Part shown: positions 20,130-29,697 of the stretch, in pieces
Position numbering within the stretch: position 1 is the first letter of the stretch
How the letters are laid out: every line of letters starts with the position of its first letter
Assembly (NCBI GenBank): GCA_009777575.1
Contig: WRLO01000004.1
Location: 1-64,000 of the forward strand
DNA length: 64,000 nt
Reading direction: 5' to 3'
Source of the DNA: Candidatus Cloacimonadota bacterium
GTDB taxonomy: Bacteria > Cloacimonadota > Cloacimonadia > Cloacimonadales > WRIO01
Position numbers and translations under genes: made by a program
The notes under the pieces: model-generated
Seen by the model: the letters and a program-made list of their open reading frames with translations, nothing else
Told to the model about the DNA's origin: nothing
Databases searched by the model: none

Positions 20130-20993
20130 TTACGCCTCCTTTTTTGACTTATGCTTATTTAGATACCAAGCGACATTCCCGATGATGATAAAAATGATGA
20201 TGATCAGATGTGCAATAGATTGAGCATCCATCCCTGCTGTCGCAGTTCCGGGAATGCCAACAAGTTTTTCATATTCGGCAGCAGCTTTTAAACCACCTAT
20301 CAATCCTATGAGCTGTCGTTGTTCGTTTATGTATGGTAAAAAACCGGGTGTGCTAACAGCAGTTGTGGAACCTGTAACAGGTAAACCATAACTATCACCA
20401 GCAACCATAATCCATTCTCTCATACCGGGTGTTCCGGAAGAAAAAGAAGCTACAAAACTAAAATCATTGAAGTTTCTGACATCTCTCATAATATCAAAAT
20501 TTCTGACATCATCTCCGTTTGCATCACGCGGAAAGACATCAATAAAATTTCGTCCCATAGATTGAATTGCAACCATTCCCCCAGCAGTGTAGCCAAGGTT
20601 AATAAAATTTACACCATAATTTAAATTATCACTTTTCTTTTCATAAATTTCATTCATTAGGCTGACACCCATGGGCCATAAAGCAATAGCTACAATCTTC
20701 AAATCCTTGTCTATAGCGTGTTGTATCATTGCTTCAGCAGCAGGTTGGATTTCAGGTTTACTAGCAGGATCATAATCAAAGGATAAGAGTATTCTATCAC
20801 CGGGATGAGCAGAGTTTACTAAATCGTAAACCATTTTGACATTTGGAGTTACTTCAATTTCAAAACCAAAAGGTATTAACAATGGAATGGAAACTCCAAG
20901 TAATATAAACAAAAATATCCATCTTCTGTCTATTTTTGATATTTGTTTCCCTTCGTTTGAAGCTGAATGCTGCGAAATATTCTTTTTACTCAT
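20130..20993 (-). CDS. TM-anchored protein with large extracytoplasmic domain, unknown function (four-gene operon)
   Basis: TM at both ends; soluble middle; start is next to the neighbouring stop. Confidence 0.8.
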   Translation of the reverse strand: MSKKNISQHSASNEGKQISKIDRRWIFLFILLGVSIPLLIPFGFEIEVTPNVKMVYDLVNSAHPGDRILLSFDYDPASKPEIQPAAEAMIQHAIDKDLKIVAIALWPMGVSLMNEIYEKKSDNLNYGVNFINLGYTAGGMVAIQSMGRNFIDVFPRDANGDDVRNFDIMRDVRNFNDFSFVASFSSGTPGMREWIMVAGDSYGLPVTGSTTAVSTPGFLPYINEQRQLIGLIGGLKAAAEYEKLVGIPGTATAGMDAQSIAHLIIIIFIIIGNVAWYLNKHKSKKEA

Positions 20994-21679
20994 TATTTAC
21001 CTCCTAACCATGATCTTTCTATACCCAGAATCAATCTCAGAGAACTTCCAATAACACCCAAACCAGCACCGATAATGATAGCTCTTTGTCCGGCAGTATT
21101 AGGAAAATCCATAATAAAAGCAGAAATATTTGGTAAATGTAAATAGGCTGGCAAACTGTTCGTCATCGCAGCTCCGATACTCGTGTTACCTAGCATCACT
21201 AAAACTGATACCGACAAAAGCAAAGTGCTTTCAAGAGATCTGGCAATAAAGGCTCTGTAAGCAGCAGAAGCAATAAAAAAAGCAAGTAAAGAAAACATTG
21301 CTGCCATCAAATGCTGATACAGGTTGATAAATATATAATCAAAAGGTTTTGAACCAATGAGATTACTTAACATCTCGCCATGCCCTAAAAGACCCGCTTG
21401 TCTTTGCATTCCAAAGAGTATACCAAAAAGAAACATAACTGCGAAACTGATGATTGCAGCAAGGTGATATTGCCAGTTTTCTGATTTTGAAAAAACTTTC
21501 ATTATGTTTAATTTTAATAAACTGAGTTGTCCTAAAACAATAGCAAATCCTGCAATAATCAAAAACCATGATTCAAGTGTGCCACTTAATTGTGAAAAAG
21601 GTCTACGAGGGATAAATTCTGATAAAATCATCAAGATTCCTGCACAAAAAGCTATTAAAAGTGGTAGTTTGTATTTCAT
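20993..21679 (-). CDS. Multi-pass membrane protein, unknown function (four-gene operon)
   Basis: Hydrophobic ORF; operonic, overlapping junction. Confidence 0.8.
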   Translation of the reverse strand: MKYKLPLLIAFCAGILMILSEFIPRRPFSQLSGTLESWFLIIAGFAIVLGQLSLLKLNIMKVFSKSENWQYHLAAIISFAVMFLFGILFGMQRQAGLLGHGEMLSNLIGSKPFDYIFINLYQHLMAAMFSLLAFFIASAAYRAFIARSLESTLLLSVSVLVMLGNTSIGAAMTNSLPAYLHLPNISAFIMDFPNTAGQRAIIIGAGLGVIGSSLRLILGIERSWLGGK

Positions 21680-21691
21680 TATTCCTCCCTT

Positions 21692-22816
21692 TTATCCTGT
21701 AAAAAAAGCCTTAAAAGCTGTTATTCCGCACATCTCAAGCAAAACGCCCAGCACGATTAACACTATCACCACTATTTTTCCGAAATCTTGGCCTTTGAGT
21801 GAGCCGATTTGTTGTGGATTGTTGGATAAATATGCTGAAGCAGCGAAAAGTTCCTCTCCTATGAGGGTATAATCACAAGCAGCCACAAAGAAAGGTATCT
21901 GAGCCGCATTTGCTGTTCCTGAAATCTGGATTGCACCTATAGAAAATCCTGTTTCTGCTAAGATCAAAGATTCTGCCCAAAAACCGCCTAAAAAGAAATT
22001 TGTAGCAGGTTTTTCACGAATCATAATTCCATCAATACCTGCCACATAGCCAAACTGATCATCAGTGAGATAAAAAATATGGTCTGCATTGAACTCATCA
22101 GCACTACCAGCTTTTAAATATGACTCTTTCACTATATCTCTTGCCGCTGCCATAACAAGAGAATTTCTGCAAGGCACAATGATTTTAGAGTGATATTCAG
22201 CAACTTTTTCGGCAAGTTTTCCTAGTATCGTGAGAGCTGCTATAGTTTGCATATCGCTGATGTCAGAAATGCCAGGCACAAACAAAATAGGTCGCCCCAT
22301 TTCTGTAGCTCTACCGACTGCTTCATCCATAGCCTCAAGACCATTGATTTTGCGAATATAAAACTCCTTTCCTTTGCCAGAAAGAGTTATATAGTAGACG
22401 ATGGTCCCGCAAAAAAGAATTAATAATAATAATAAAGGTATCCTACTTCGATTGAACCATTGAGCTTTGGGTGTCGCACTATCTGCAAAATCGAGAGCGT
22501 AAGGAATTTGATTTATATCATCAAGAACCGGCATCAGCACTAAACGATAATGGACAGGATTCTTGATAAAATCATCAAATTCATCAATCAGGGTATTCGA
22601 TTCAGGATTTTCAAGCCAAAATTCGTATTCCTCTCCATCGAAACTCCTATAAATGAGAACGCTTTCTGCCTGTAAAACACTTTCATCATAAGTGATCAGC
22701 AACCTTCTGCCATCATCGTTTGGATAATCACGAACTTGGAAATTCACATCGACAGAAAATAAAAAAAACGGGTAAATAAAGAATAGTAGCAAATAAATGT
22801 GCTTTATTAATTTCAT
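21692..22816 (-). CDS. DUF6754-like membrane protein
   Basis: Signal peptide, N-terminal domain, TM, then GLEAMDEAVGRATEMGRPILFVPGI...; family named from memory. Confidence 0.65.
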   Translation of the reverse strand: MKLIKHIYLLLFFIYPFFLFSVDVNFQVRDYPNDDGRRLLITYDESVLQAESVLIYRSFDGEEYEFWLENPESNTLIDEFDDFIKNPVHYRLVLMPVLDDINQIPYALDFADSATPKAQWFNRSRIPLLLLLILFCGTIVYYITLSGKGKEFYIRKINGLEAMDEAVGRATEMGRPILFVPGISDISDMQTIAALTILGKLAEKVAEYHSKIIVPCRNSLVMAAARDIVKESYLKAGSADEFNADHIFYLTDDQFGYVAGIDGIMIREKPATNFFLGGFWAESLILAETGFSIGAIQISGTANAAQIPFFVAACDYTLIGEELFAASAYLSNNPQQIGSLKGQDFGKIVVIVLIVLGVLLEMCGITAFKAFFTG

Positions 22817-22880
22817 ATTACCACCTTATATCATATTTTTTTTACATTTTATTTTAATGGGGTCAATATGTCAAGTAAAA

Positions 22881-24605
22881 TCAAAACACTCCAATCCTCA
22901 CCTCTTTTCCCTTAAATACTGCAACGATACTGACTATTTCCTCTATCCCTAGTGCTTGCAATTCCTGAGCGTATTTTTGTTCTACCAGTTGTCTTCTACC
23001 GTATTCTATAGACTTTTCAAAGGTTTCTCCGCGGGCTTCATTTAATGTTTTAAATTCAAAGATGATGCCTCTCTCCCCCGCTTTCAGTGGGTCGTTTGGT
23101 GTCAAAATCACATCATATCTACCGAGTCCGGACTCTCTATTGCTTCGAATCTGGTATCTATCTTTTAAGCAGGCAAATATACCAAGCACAAAGCCATGAT
23201 AAAATTTCTCTGGATTATCGCCACCGACATCGAAATAGGAAAATGTAGTCAGACAATACTCTGTAAACTCTTTTTTAAAGACTTCAATGTTCCCGTCTAC
23301 AAGGTGGTGAGCGAGATTTATGATTTCGTCTGTTTTTTCTGAGGTATTGAACCAAGTGGGAACTATTTTTCTTTTAAAAAGAGCCTTGATTTCATAATTG
23401 GGTATTGATAGCTCTGCATTCGATTCCTCATCTTCATTATTCACATCGTAGTTGTCATATCTTAAATAGCCACACATTAAAAAGAAATTCCAGAGAGCGT
23501 TTTTATTCTCATATAATTCAGGGAATATAATCTCTTCATCGATATATTTCTTTACCTTTCCACCTTCTATCATAATCGACAAATCTTGTTTTACTGTTTC
23601 ATCTGCTTCATGGCACATTTTTTTTATTATGTTGTTACTTGAAGTGTTTCCCCAGAAATGACCAAGTTTATTGTAATGTATAGCATTTAATATCGACCAA
23701 GGATTATAAACATCAAGTCCAGAGAAATTATAACCATTATACTGGTTTTTCACATCGCTAAAAGGTAAACTTGAATCAAAATAAACAAGCAAATTCTCTA
23801 CTTCATCATCTGTGAATCCAAATTTATCAGCAGATATTTCACTCAGCATCGAATAAACTGAAATATTGTTCAAATCAGAAAAAATGCTTTCTTTAGATAC
23901 TCTTAAAATCCCAGTCAAAACACCTTTTTCTAGGTAATTATTGTCTTTTAAGCCAGCACCGAGAAATCCTCGCATAAAATTCACTATCTTGTCGTAATAT
24001 CCGTGATAAAAACCTGCATGGATAGGAGTGTCATATTCATCGATGAGGATGACGGGATTTGATTTGTAGTGTTCATAGAGAATTTGGCATAAAAATTTTA
24101 AAGATTCTTCAAAATCTGCTTGACTAGCGGTTTTATTAAGTATTTTTTTATAATAGTCATAGTCTTCAGTATACAATGAATCTGTTAATAAGACATTCTG
24201 ATGCTCCCTATATAATTTTGAAACAGTAGTTCTGATTTTTTCGAGGCAAACATCAAAAGTTTCCTCTTTCACATCTTTAAAAGTCAAAAATATCACTGGA
24301 TGCTTGCCTTGTTTTTCCATGATGTCAGTTTCTGATGATATTACAAGTCCATGAAAAAGATGAGAATTATCCTCTCTAGAATCATAAAAATATTTCAGCA
24401 TAGAAAGGTTTAAAGTTTTACCAAAGCGCCGAGGTCGTGGATAGAGTAAAATTTTCATTCCATCAACTACATCCTTTATAAACAAAGATTTGTCTACAAA
24501 GTATATATTTTCAGTAATTATTTCTCGAAAATCGCTGACCCCTATCGAGAGTTTCTTTTTTTTAGTGCCACCATTGATTATTGATTTTTCCATGTCTTTC
24601 TCCAT
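22881..24605 (-). CDS. AAA-ATPase-like / PD-(D/E)XK nuclease superfamily protein (DUF1703-type)
   Basis: IGVSDFREIITENIYFVDKSLFIKDV...LYPRPRRFGKTLNLSML; C-term RYDVILTPNDPLKAGERGIIFEFKTLN nuclease core. Confidence 0.92.
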   Translation of the reverse strand: MEKDMEKSIINGGTKKKKLSIGVSDFREIITENIYFVDKSLFIKDVVDGMKILLYPRPRRFGKTLNLSMLKYFYDSREDNSHLFHGLVISSETDIMEKQGKHPVIFLTFKDVKEETFDVCLEKIRTTVSKLYREHQNVLLTDSLYTEDYDYYKKILNKTASQADFEESLKFLCQILYEHYKSNPVILIDEYDTPIHAGFYHGYYDKIVNFMRGFLGAGLKDNNYLEKGVLTGILRVSKESIFSDLNNISVYSMLSEISADKFGFTDDEVENLLVYFDSSLPFSDVKNQYNGYNFSGLDVYNPWSILNAIHYNKLGHFWGNTSSNNIIKKMCHEADETVKQDLSIMIEGGKVKKYIDEEIIFPELYENKNALWNFFLMCGYLRYDNYDVNNEDEESNAELSIPNYEIKALFKRKIVPTWFNTSEKTDEIINLAHHLVDGNIEVFKKEFTEYCLTTFSYFDVGGDNPEKFYHGFVLGIFACLKDRYQIRSNRESGLGRYDVILTPNDPLKAGERGIIFEFKTLNEARGETFEKSIEYGRRQLVEQKYAQELQALGIEEIVSIVAVFKGKEVRIGVF

Positions 24606-24626
24606 AAAGTTTTCTATCTCTTAACA

Positions 24627-24656
24627 CAAGTTTTTTTATTAAAGTTTTTTTGTCAA
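24627..24656 (-). promoter_or_regulatory. Promoter-like TTGACA-N21-TTG (minus strand)
   Basis: TGTCAA 24651-24656; CAA 24627-24629. Confidence 0.55.
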
Positions 24657-24804
24657 GAAGAAGTGTTAAAACAGCAGAAATGATAATGTTGTATTGTGAG
24701 GAGCTAGATATGTTAAGTGTCAACATAAGCGCTATATTTCAAAAAATATTTGACAAAAATACAACCTTATTTTTTTTTGTATGAAATAAAATAATGGAGT
24801 TTAT

Positions 24805-26241
24805 ATGAAAACATCAAAAATCATTTTCCTCTTAATAGGGATTTCATGCCTGTTTCTGCTGATCAATAGCTGCGACAATAAGACTACAGAACCAACAATA
24901 GCAGTTACAGGTGTATCCTTGAATCAAACAACCCTCTCTATGCAAATTGGAGATACTAGAACCCTCACAGCTATCATCACACCTGAAAATGCAACAAACA
25001 AAGGTGTAATCTGGAGTAGCAGTGATGAAAGTGTAGCTACTGTAAATGATACTGGCTCAATCATAGGCATTGCAAAAGGTTCGACACTCGTTACTGCTAC
25101 TACTATTGATGGTGATTTCTCTGCTATTTGTGTCGTAACTGTTGCTTCTAATACGCCCAATATACCCGTAACTGGAGTAGCTCTAAACAAAACAAATACT
25201 TCAATACTTATCGGAAATACAGAAGCCCTCACAGCAATAATCTCACCATTCAATGCTACAAATCAAAATGTATCTTGGTCAAGTAGTAATAGCTCAATAG
25301 CTACAATCTCAGATAATGGTGTTGTAACTGCTATAAATCAAGGCTCTATTACTATCACTGTAACTACTCTGGATGGCGGTTTTACAGATATTTGTCAGGT
25401 TGCTGTGAATCCAGCCCCTACAGCTACATTCATCATCGCTCTCACAACCTCAGATGGTGGCTCTGTCAATGGAGCTACGGTGATTCTGCAAAATCATGTA
25501 GGAGGTGCATATCAAGAGACAGCTACAAGTGCATCTGCCATACTAACTAATATTCCTTTTGGTTCTTATTATTTGATAGTCAATCACTCTGGCTATCATC
25601 CCTTTATCGATGAGACTTTTTCTGTCCAATCGCATGCAGTAAGTCATGCTGTGCATTTAAGAGATATTAGCTTACCATATATAGGGGATATAATCGAGTT
25701 TGGAGCTTACAACTGGCGAGTGCTGGATATCCAAGGTGGACAGGCATTGATAGTAAGTGAAAATATAATAGAGCGGAGGGTTTATCATACATCACAAGCA
25801 GCTATCACCTGGTCAAGGTGTAGTTTGCGAGCATATCTAAATGGTGATTTTTATAATTCGAGTGCTTTTTCAAATGAAGATAGGTCTCGGATAGTTCAAG
25901 TAACAAATGTAAATCTGAATAATCAATGGTTTGGAACGTACGGTGGATTAAATACCCAAGACAGAATATTTCTTTTGAGCATTGCTGAAGTAGTGCAGTA
26001 TTTTGGGGATAGTGGGCAATTGGAAAATAGGCCTCCGGGAGCATCTCATATAAATGACCAATTCAATTCAAATCGGATTGCGACTATTAATGGGTCGGCT
26101 TCTTTTTGGTGGTTGCGTTCGCCTGGTGACAGTACTCATAATGCTATTCGTGTGTACAACGATGGTATCGTCTACCTGAGTGGTAGCTTTGTCAGCAACC
26201 ATAATGGTGGAGTTCGTCCAGCTTTGTGGCTACAGTTGTAG
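24805..26241 (+). CDS. Lipoprotein: two Big_2 Ig-like domains, carboxypeptidase-regulatory/PEGA-like domain, C-terminal DUF6273/C-type-lectin-like domain with hypervariable segment (putative DGR target)
   Basis: Lipobox INSC; Big_2 repeats (VTGVSLNQTTLSMQIGDTRTL); WWLRSPG...GGVRPALWL. Confidence 0.8.
   Translation: MKTSKIIFLLIGISCLFLLINSCDNKTTEPTIAVTGVSLNQTTLSMQIGDTRTLTAIITPENATNKGVIWSSSDESVATVNDTGSIIGIAKGSTLVTATTIDGDFSAICVVTVASNTPNIPVTGVALNKTNTSILIGNTEALTAIISPFNATNQNVSWSSSNSSIATISDNGVVTAINQGSITITVTTLDGGFTDICQVAVNPAPTATFIIALTTSDGGSVNGATVILQNHVGGAYQETATSASAILTNIPFGSYYLIVNHSGYHPFIDETFSVQSHAVSHAVHLRDISLPYIGDIIEFGAYNWRVLDIQGGQALIVSENIIERRVYHTSQAAITWSRCSLRAYLNGDFYNSSAFSNEDRSRIVQVTNVNLNNQWFGTYGGLNTQDRIFLLSIAEVVQYFGDSGQLENRPPGASHINDQFNSNRIATINGSASFWWLRSPGDSTHNAIRVYNDGIVYLSGSFVSNHNGGVRPALWLQL
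26125..26208 (+). other. Putative DGR variable region (VR-A)
   Basis: Hypervariable between near-identical flanks in three paralogues; differences concentrated at codon positions 1 and 2. Confidence 0.7.
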
Positions 26242-26259
26242 TGGTGTATTGCATACACC
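26238..26259 (+). repeat. GTAG + GGTGTAT-TGC-ATACACC hairpin overlapping the stop codon, just after the putative VR-A
   Basis: Perfect 7-bp stem, 3-nt loop; GTAG includes the TAG stop. Confidence 0.8.
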
Positions 26260-26288
26260 TTTTAAATCATTTGTATTCACATAAAAAT

Positions 26289-26495
26289 ATGGCGTAAGCG
26301 ATACGCCACTACGGATTAAAAGGCGTAAGCATTACGCCACTACGGGATAAAAGGCGTAAGCAATACGCCACTACGATATGGGGTCTGAGATAGGGGGTAG
26401 TGACACGGAGATTGCTTCGTGAGGATAGCAAGAAGGAACCTCGCAACGACGGTATTGTCCATTATACACTACAGGCGTAAGCAATACGCCACTAC
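26289..26495. repeat. Cluster of GGCGTAAGCAATACGCCACTAC hairpin repeats
   Basis: Three consecutive units plus one at about 26472-26494. Confidence 0.95.
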
Positions 26496-26507
26496 GGATT
26501 AAAAGAA

Positions 26508-26802
26508 TTCACAGCGGGCTTCGTTTAGTGTTTTAAATTCAAAGCTGATGCCTCTCTCCCCCGCTTTTATTGGTCCGTTTGGTATCAAAATCACATCATA
26601 TCTACCGAGTCCGGACTCTCTGTTGCTTCGAATCTGGTATCTATTTTTAAACAGGCAAAAATCCCAAGCACAAAACCGTGATATGACCTATCGGGAGTTT
26701 CTTTTTTTTAGTGCCACCATTGATTATTGATTTTTCCATGTCTTTCTCCATAGAGTTTTCTATGACTTAAAACAAGTTTTTTTAATAAAGTTTTTTTGTC
26801 AA
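26508..26802 (-). pseudogene. Internally deleted remnant of the DUF1703-type gene 22881..24605
   Basis: 26510-26690 matches about 23030-23195 (3' part) and 26693-26802 matches about 24540-24656 (5' end plus promoter); middle missing. Confidence 0.85.
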
Positions 26803-26886
26803 GAAAAACCTAATCTAAATAAAATCATTGACAAAAACAAGTCCAAATATTTTCTTTAACAAAAATATAATATTTTGGAGTATAAA

Positions 26887-28263
26887 ATGGAAAAAATGCC
26901 TTATGCCGAACCTTGGCGAGTGAAAATGGTTGAGCATATCAACATGTTGAGTAAAGAAGAAAGACAGAAAAAGATTGAGGAAGCAGAGTTCAATTTATTC
27001 AATCTTTCTGCCGAAGATGTTTATATCGATCTTATCACTGATTCTGGGACGAGTGCAATGAGTGATAAACAATGGTCTGCTTTGATGTTAGGCGACGAAG
27101 CTTATGCAGGTTCAAAAAGCTTTAAAAAGATGAAAAACAAAATAACTGAATTACTTGGATTTCCCTTTGTATTACCGACTCATCAAGGTCGCGCAGCTGA
27201 AAATGTTCTTTTTTCTGCTCTTGTAAAAGAGGGTAGCATAGTTCCGGGTAACGCTCATTTTGACACAACGAAGGGTCATATTGAGTATCGAAAAGGTATA
27301 TGTGTCGATTGCACAATCGATGAAGCGTCAAATCCTACGCTATATCATCCATTTAAAGGCAATCTCGACCCAGATAAATTAGAAAACACTATCCAGAAAT
27401 ATGGTGCTGAGAATATACCGCTAGTAGTATTGACAGTAACATGTAATACTGGCGGTGGTCAACCTGTTTCAATGGAAAATATCAAATCCGTTCATGAAAT
27501 ATGTAAAAAATACAGTATTAAACTAATTTTTGATTCAGCAAGATTTTCCGAAAATGCCTATTTTATCAAACAAAGAGATCCCGGTTTTGAAAATAAATCC
27601 ATAAAAGAAATTGTAAAAGAGATGTTTAGTTATGCAGATGGTATGACTATGAGTGCCAAAAAAGACGCCATAATAAATATGGGTGGTTTTATCGCTTTGA
27701 ATAGCGAAGCTCTTTATCGAGAATGCTGCACATTTAACATCATTTTCGAAGGTTATATCACTTATGGAGGCATGAGTGGAAGGGATATGGAAACTCTGGC
27801 AGCTGGACTGGAAGAAGGCACCGATTTTAATTATTTGCAGGCAAGGATATCACAAGTTGCTTATTTAGGAGAGCAATTAAAAAAAGCAGGTATACCTTTG
27901 TTGGAACCTTTTGGTGGGCATGCAATTTATGTTGATGCAATGAAGTTTTTCCCTCATATACCTCAAATACAATATCCAGCTCAAGTCCTCGGGGTAGAAC
28001 TTTATGTCGAAGCTGGAGTAAGAGGAGTAGAAATTGGAACTGTATTAGCAGATCGAGATCCTGTGAGCCGACAGGAAAGACCTCCCAAAATTGAATTGTT
28101 AAGACTCGCAATACCAAGGAGAGTCTATACAAACAACCATATAGATATGATAGTTTGGGGACTAAAACAAGTATGGAATAGACGAAATGAATGCAAAGGA
28201 TTGAAGATAAAATGGGAAGCTCCTATCATGAGACATTTTACAGCTACTTTTGAGAAAATATGA
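26887..28263 (+). CDS. tnaA: Tryptophanase (beta-eliminating lyase family)
   Basis: EDVYIDLITDSGTSAMS, GDEAYAGS, DSARFSENAYFIKQRDPG, MSAKKDAIINMGG, VEIGTVLADRDP; start placed at the ATG after TTTGGAG. Confidence 0.88.
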   Translation: MEKMPYAEPWRVKMVEHINMLSKEERQKKIEEAEFNLFNLSAEDVYIDLITDSGTSAMSDKQWSALMLGDEAYAGSKSFKKMKNKITELLGFPFVLPTHQGRAAENVLFSALVKEGSIVPGNAHFDTTKGHIEYRKGICVDCTIDEASNPTLYHPFKGNLDPDKLENTIQKYGAENIPLVVLTVTCNTGGGQPVSMENIKSVHEICKKYSIKLIFDSARFSENAYFIKQRDPGFENKSIKEIVKEMFSYADGMTMSAKKDAIINMGGFIALNSEALYRECCTFNIIFEGYITYGGMSGRDMETLAAGLEEGTDFNYLQARISQVAYLGEQLKKAGIPLLEPFGGHAIYVDAMKFFPHIPQIQYPAQVLGVELYVEAGVRGVEIGTVLADRDPVSRQERPPKIELLRLAIPRRVYTNNHIDMIVWGLKQVWNRRNECKGLKIKWEAPIMRHFTATFEKI

Positions 28264-28275
28264 TACGAGGTAAAT

Positions 28276-28950
28276 GTGAATAAACATGAAGAAGAAATTT
28301 TAGAAATAAGGAAAGATGCAGAAAGAATCCGTAGAGAAACGGATGCTATTCGTAAAGAGACTGAATCTATTCGACAAGAATCTGAAGCTATTCGCAAAGA
28401 AACTGATGAGTTACGAAAAATCAAAGAACGACTTGAAATAGAAGCGATAGAAAGCAGAAAAGAACTCGAAGCTCTCTCTAAAGAATCATTAAAAAGAATG
28501 GCTGAATTAGAATCACAAATTGGTGGCATAGCCAATAGCAATGGCAAACTTGCAGAGACATATTTTTTTAATTCTTTGAAAAACTCTATGAGCTATGGAG
28601 GCAGAGAGTTCGATGAGATAGACCAAGGACTCAGAAAAACCAAAAAACTTCCAGAAGGTAATCATCTAAGAGGTGAATATGACATTATCATGTATAATGG
28701 AGATACAATAGCTTTGATAGAGATAAAATACAAGGTAAATAAAGAAGATGTAGAAAAATTACTGAGAAAAAAGCTACACATTTTTAAGCAACTTTTTCCT
28801 AAATTTGAGAAATATGATTTTTTACTTGGAGTAGCAGGTATGTCTTTTGAATTAGGAGCAGAAGAAGAGGCTTTGGTAAATGGTATCGGCATCCTTAGAC
28901 CTAAAGGAGAAAGTGTAGAAATACTCGACCAAAACCTGAAAGTGTATTGA
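28276..28950 (+). CDS. Coiled-coil + PD-(D/E)XK-like domain protein, copy 1
   Basis: Heptad-like IRKETDAIRKETESIRQE...; C-term GEYDIIMYNGDTIALIEIKYK; TTA/GTG-type start uncertain. Confidence 0.7.
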   Translation: MNKHEEEILEIRKDAERIRRETDAIRKETESIRQESEAIRKETDELRKIKERLEIEAIESRKELEALSKESLKRMAELESQIGGIANSNGKLAETYFFNSLKNSMSYGGREFDEIDQGLRKTKKLPEGNHLRGEYDIIMYNGDTIALIEIKYKVNKEDVEKLLRKKLHIFKQLFPKFEKYDFLLGVAGMSFELGAEEEALVNGIGILRPKGESVEILDQNLKVY

Positions 28951-28984
28951 GTTATTTATGGAAAATAAATAAAAAGGAGTTATC

Positions 28985-29659
28985 ATGAATAAACATGAAG
29001 AAGAAATTTTAGAAATAAGGAAAGATGCAGAACGAATCCGTAGAGAAACGGATGCTATTCGTAAAGAGACTGAATCTATTCGACAAGAATCTGAAGCTAT
29101 TCGTAAAGAAACTGATGAGTTACGAAAAATCAATGAACGACTTGACATTGAAGCAAAAGAAAGATGGGAAAAACTCGAAGCTCTCTCAAAAGAATCATTA
29201 AATAGAATGGCTGAATTAGAATCACAAATTGGTGGCATAGCCAATAGCAATGGCAAACTTGCAGAGACATATTTTTTTAATTCTTTGAAAAACTCTATGA
29301 GCTATGGCGGCAGAGAGTTTGATGAAATAGACCAAGGACTCAGAAAAACCAAAAAACTTCCAGAAGGCAATCATCTAAGAGGTGAATATGACATTATCAT
29401 GTATAATGGAGATACAATCGCTTTGATAGAGATAAAATACAAGTTAAATAAAGAAGATGTAGAAAAACTGCTAGGAAAAAAACTACACATTTTTAAACAA
29501 CTTTTTCCTAAATTTGAGAAATATGATTTTTTACTCGGAGTAGCAGGTATGTCTTTTGAATTAGGAGCAGAAGAAGAGGCTTTGGAAAATGGTATCGGTA
29601 TCCTCAGACCTAAGGGAGAAAGTGTAGAAATACTCGATCAAAACCTGAAAGTGTATTAA
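28985..29659 (+). CDS. Coiled-coil + PD-(D/E)XK-like domain protein, copy 2
   Basis: Near-identical to the preceding gene; AAAAAGGAG RBS. Confidence 0.75.
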   Translation: MNKHEEEILEIRKDAERIRRETDAIRKETESIRQESEAIRKETDELRKINERLDIEAKERWEKLEALSKESLNRMAELESQIGGIANSNGKLAETYFFNSLKNSMSYGGREFDEIDQGLRKTKKLPEGNHLRGEYDIIMYNGDTIALIEIKYKLNKEDVEKLLGKKLHIFKQLFPKFEKYDFLLGVAGMSFELGAEEEALENGIGILRPKGESVEILDQNLKVY

Positions 29660-29697
29660 TAATAAAAAATAGATAAAATAAAAACGGAGGAATAACA

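Noticed and set aside
24805-29659. Phage-defence island based on nuclease-like genes and Big_2 lipoprotein
   Set aside because: The genes are not arranged as a known defence system, and DUF1703-type proteins are commonly scattered in such genomes; insufficient evidence.
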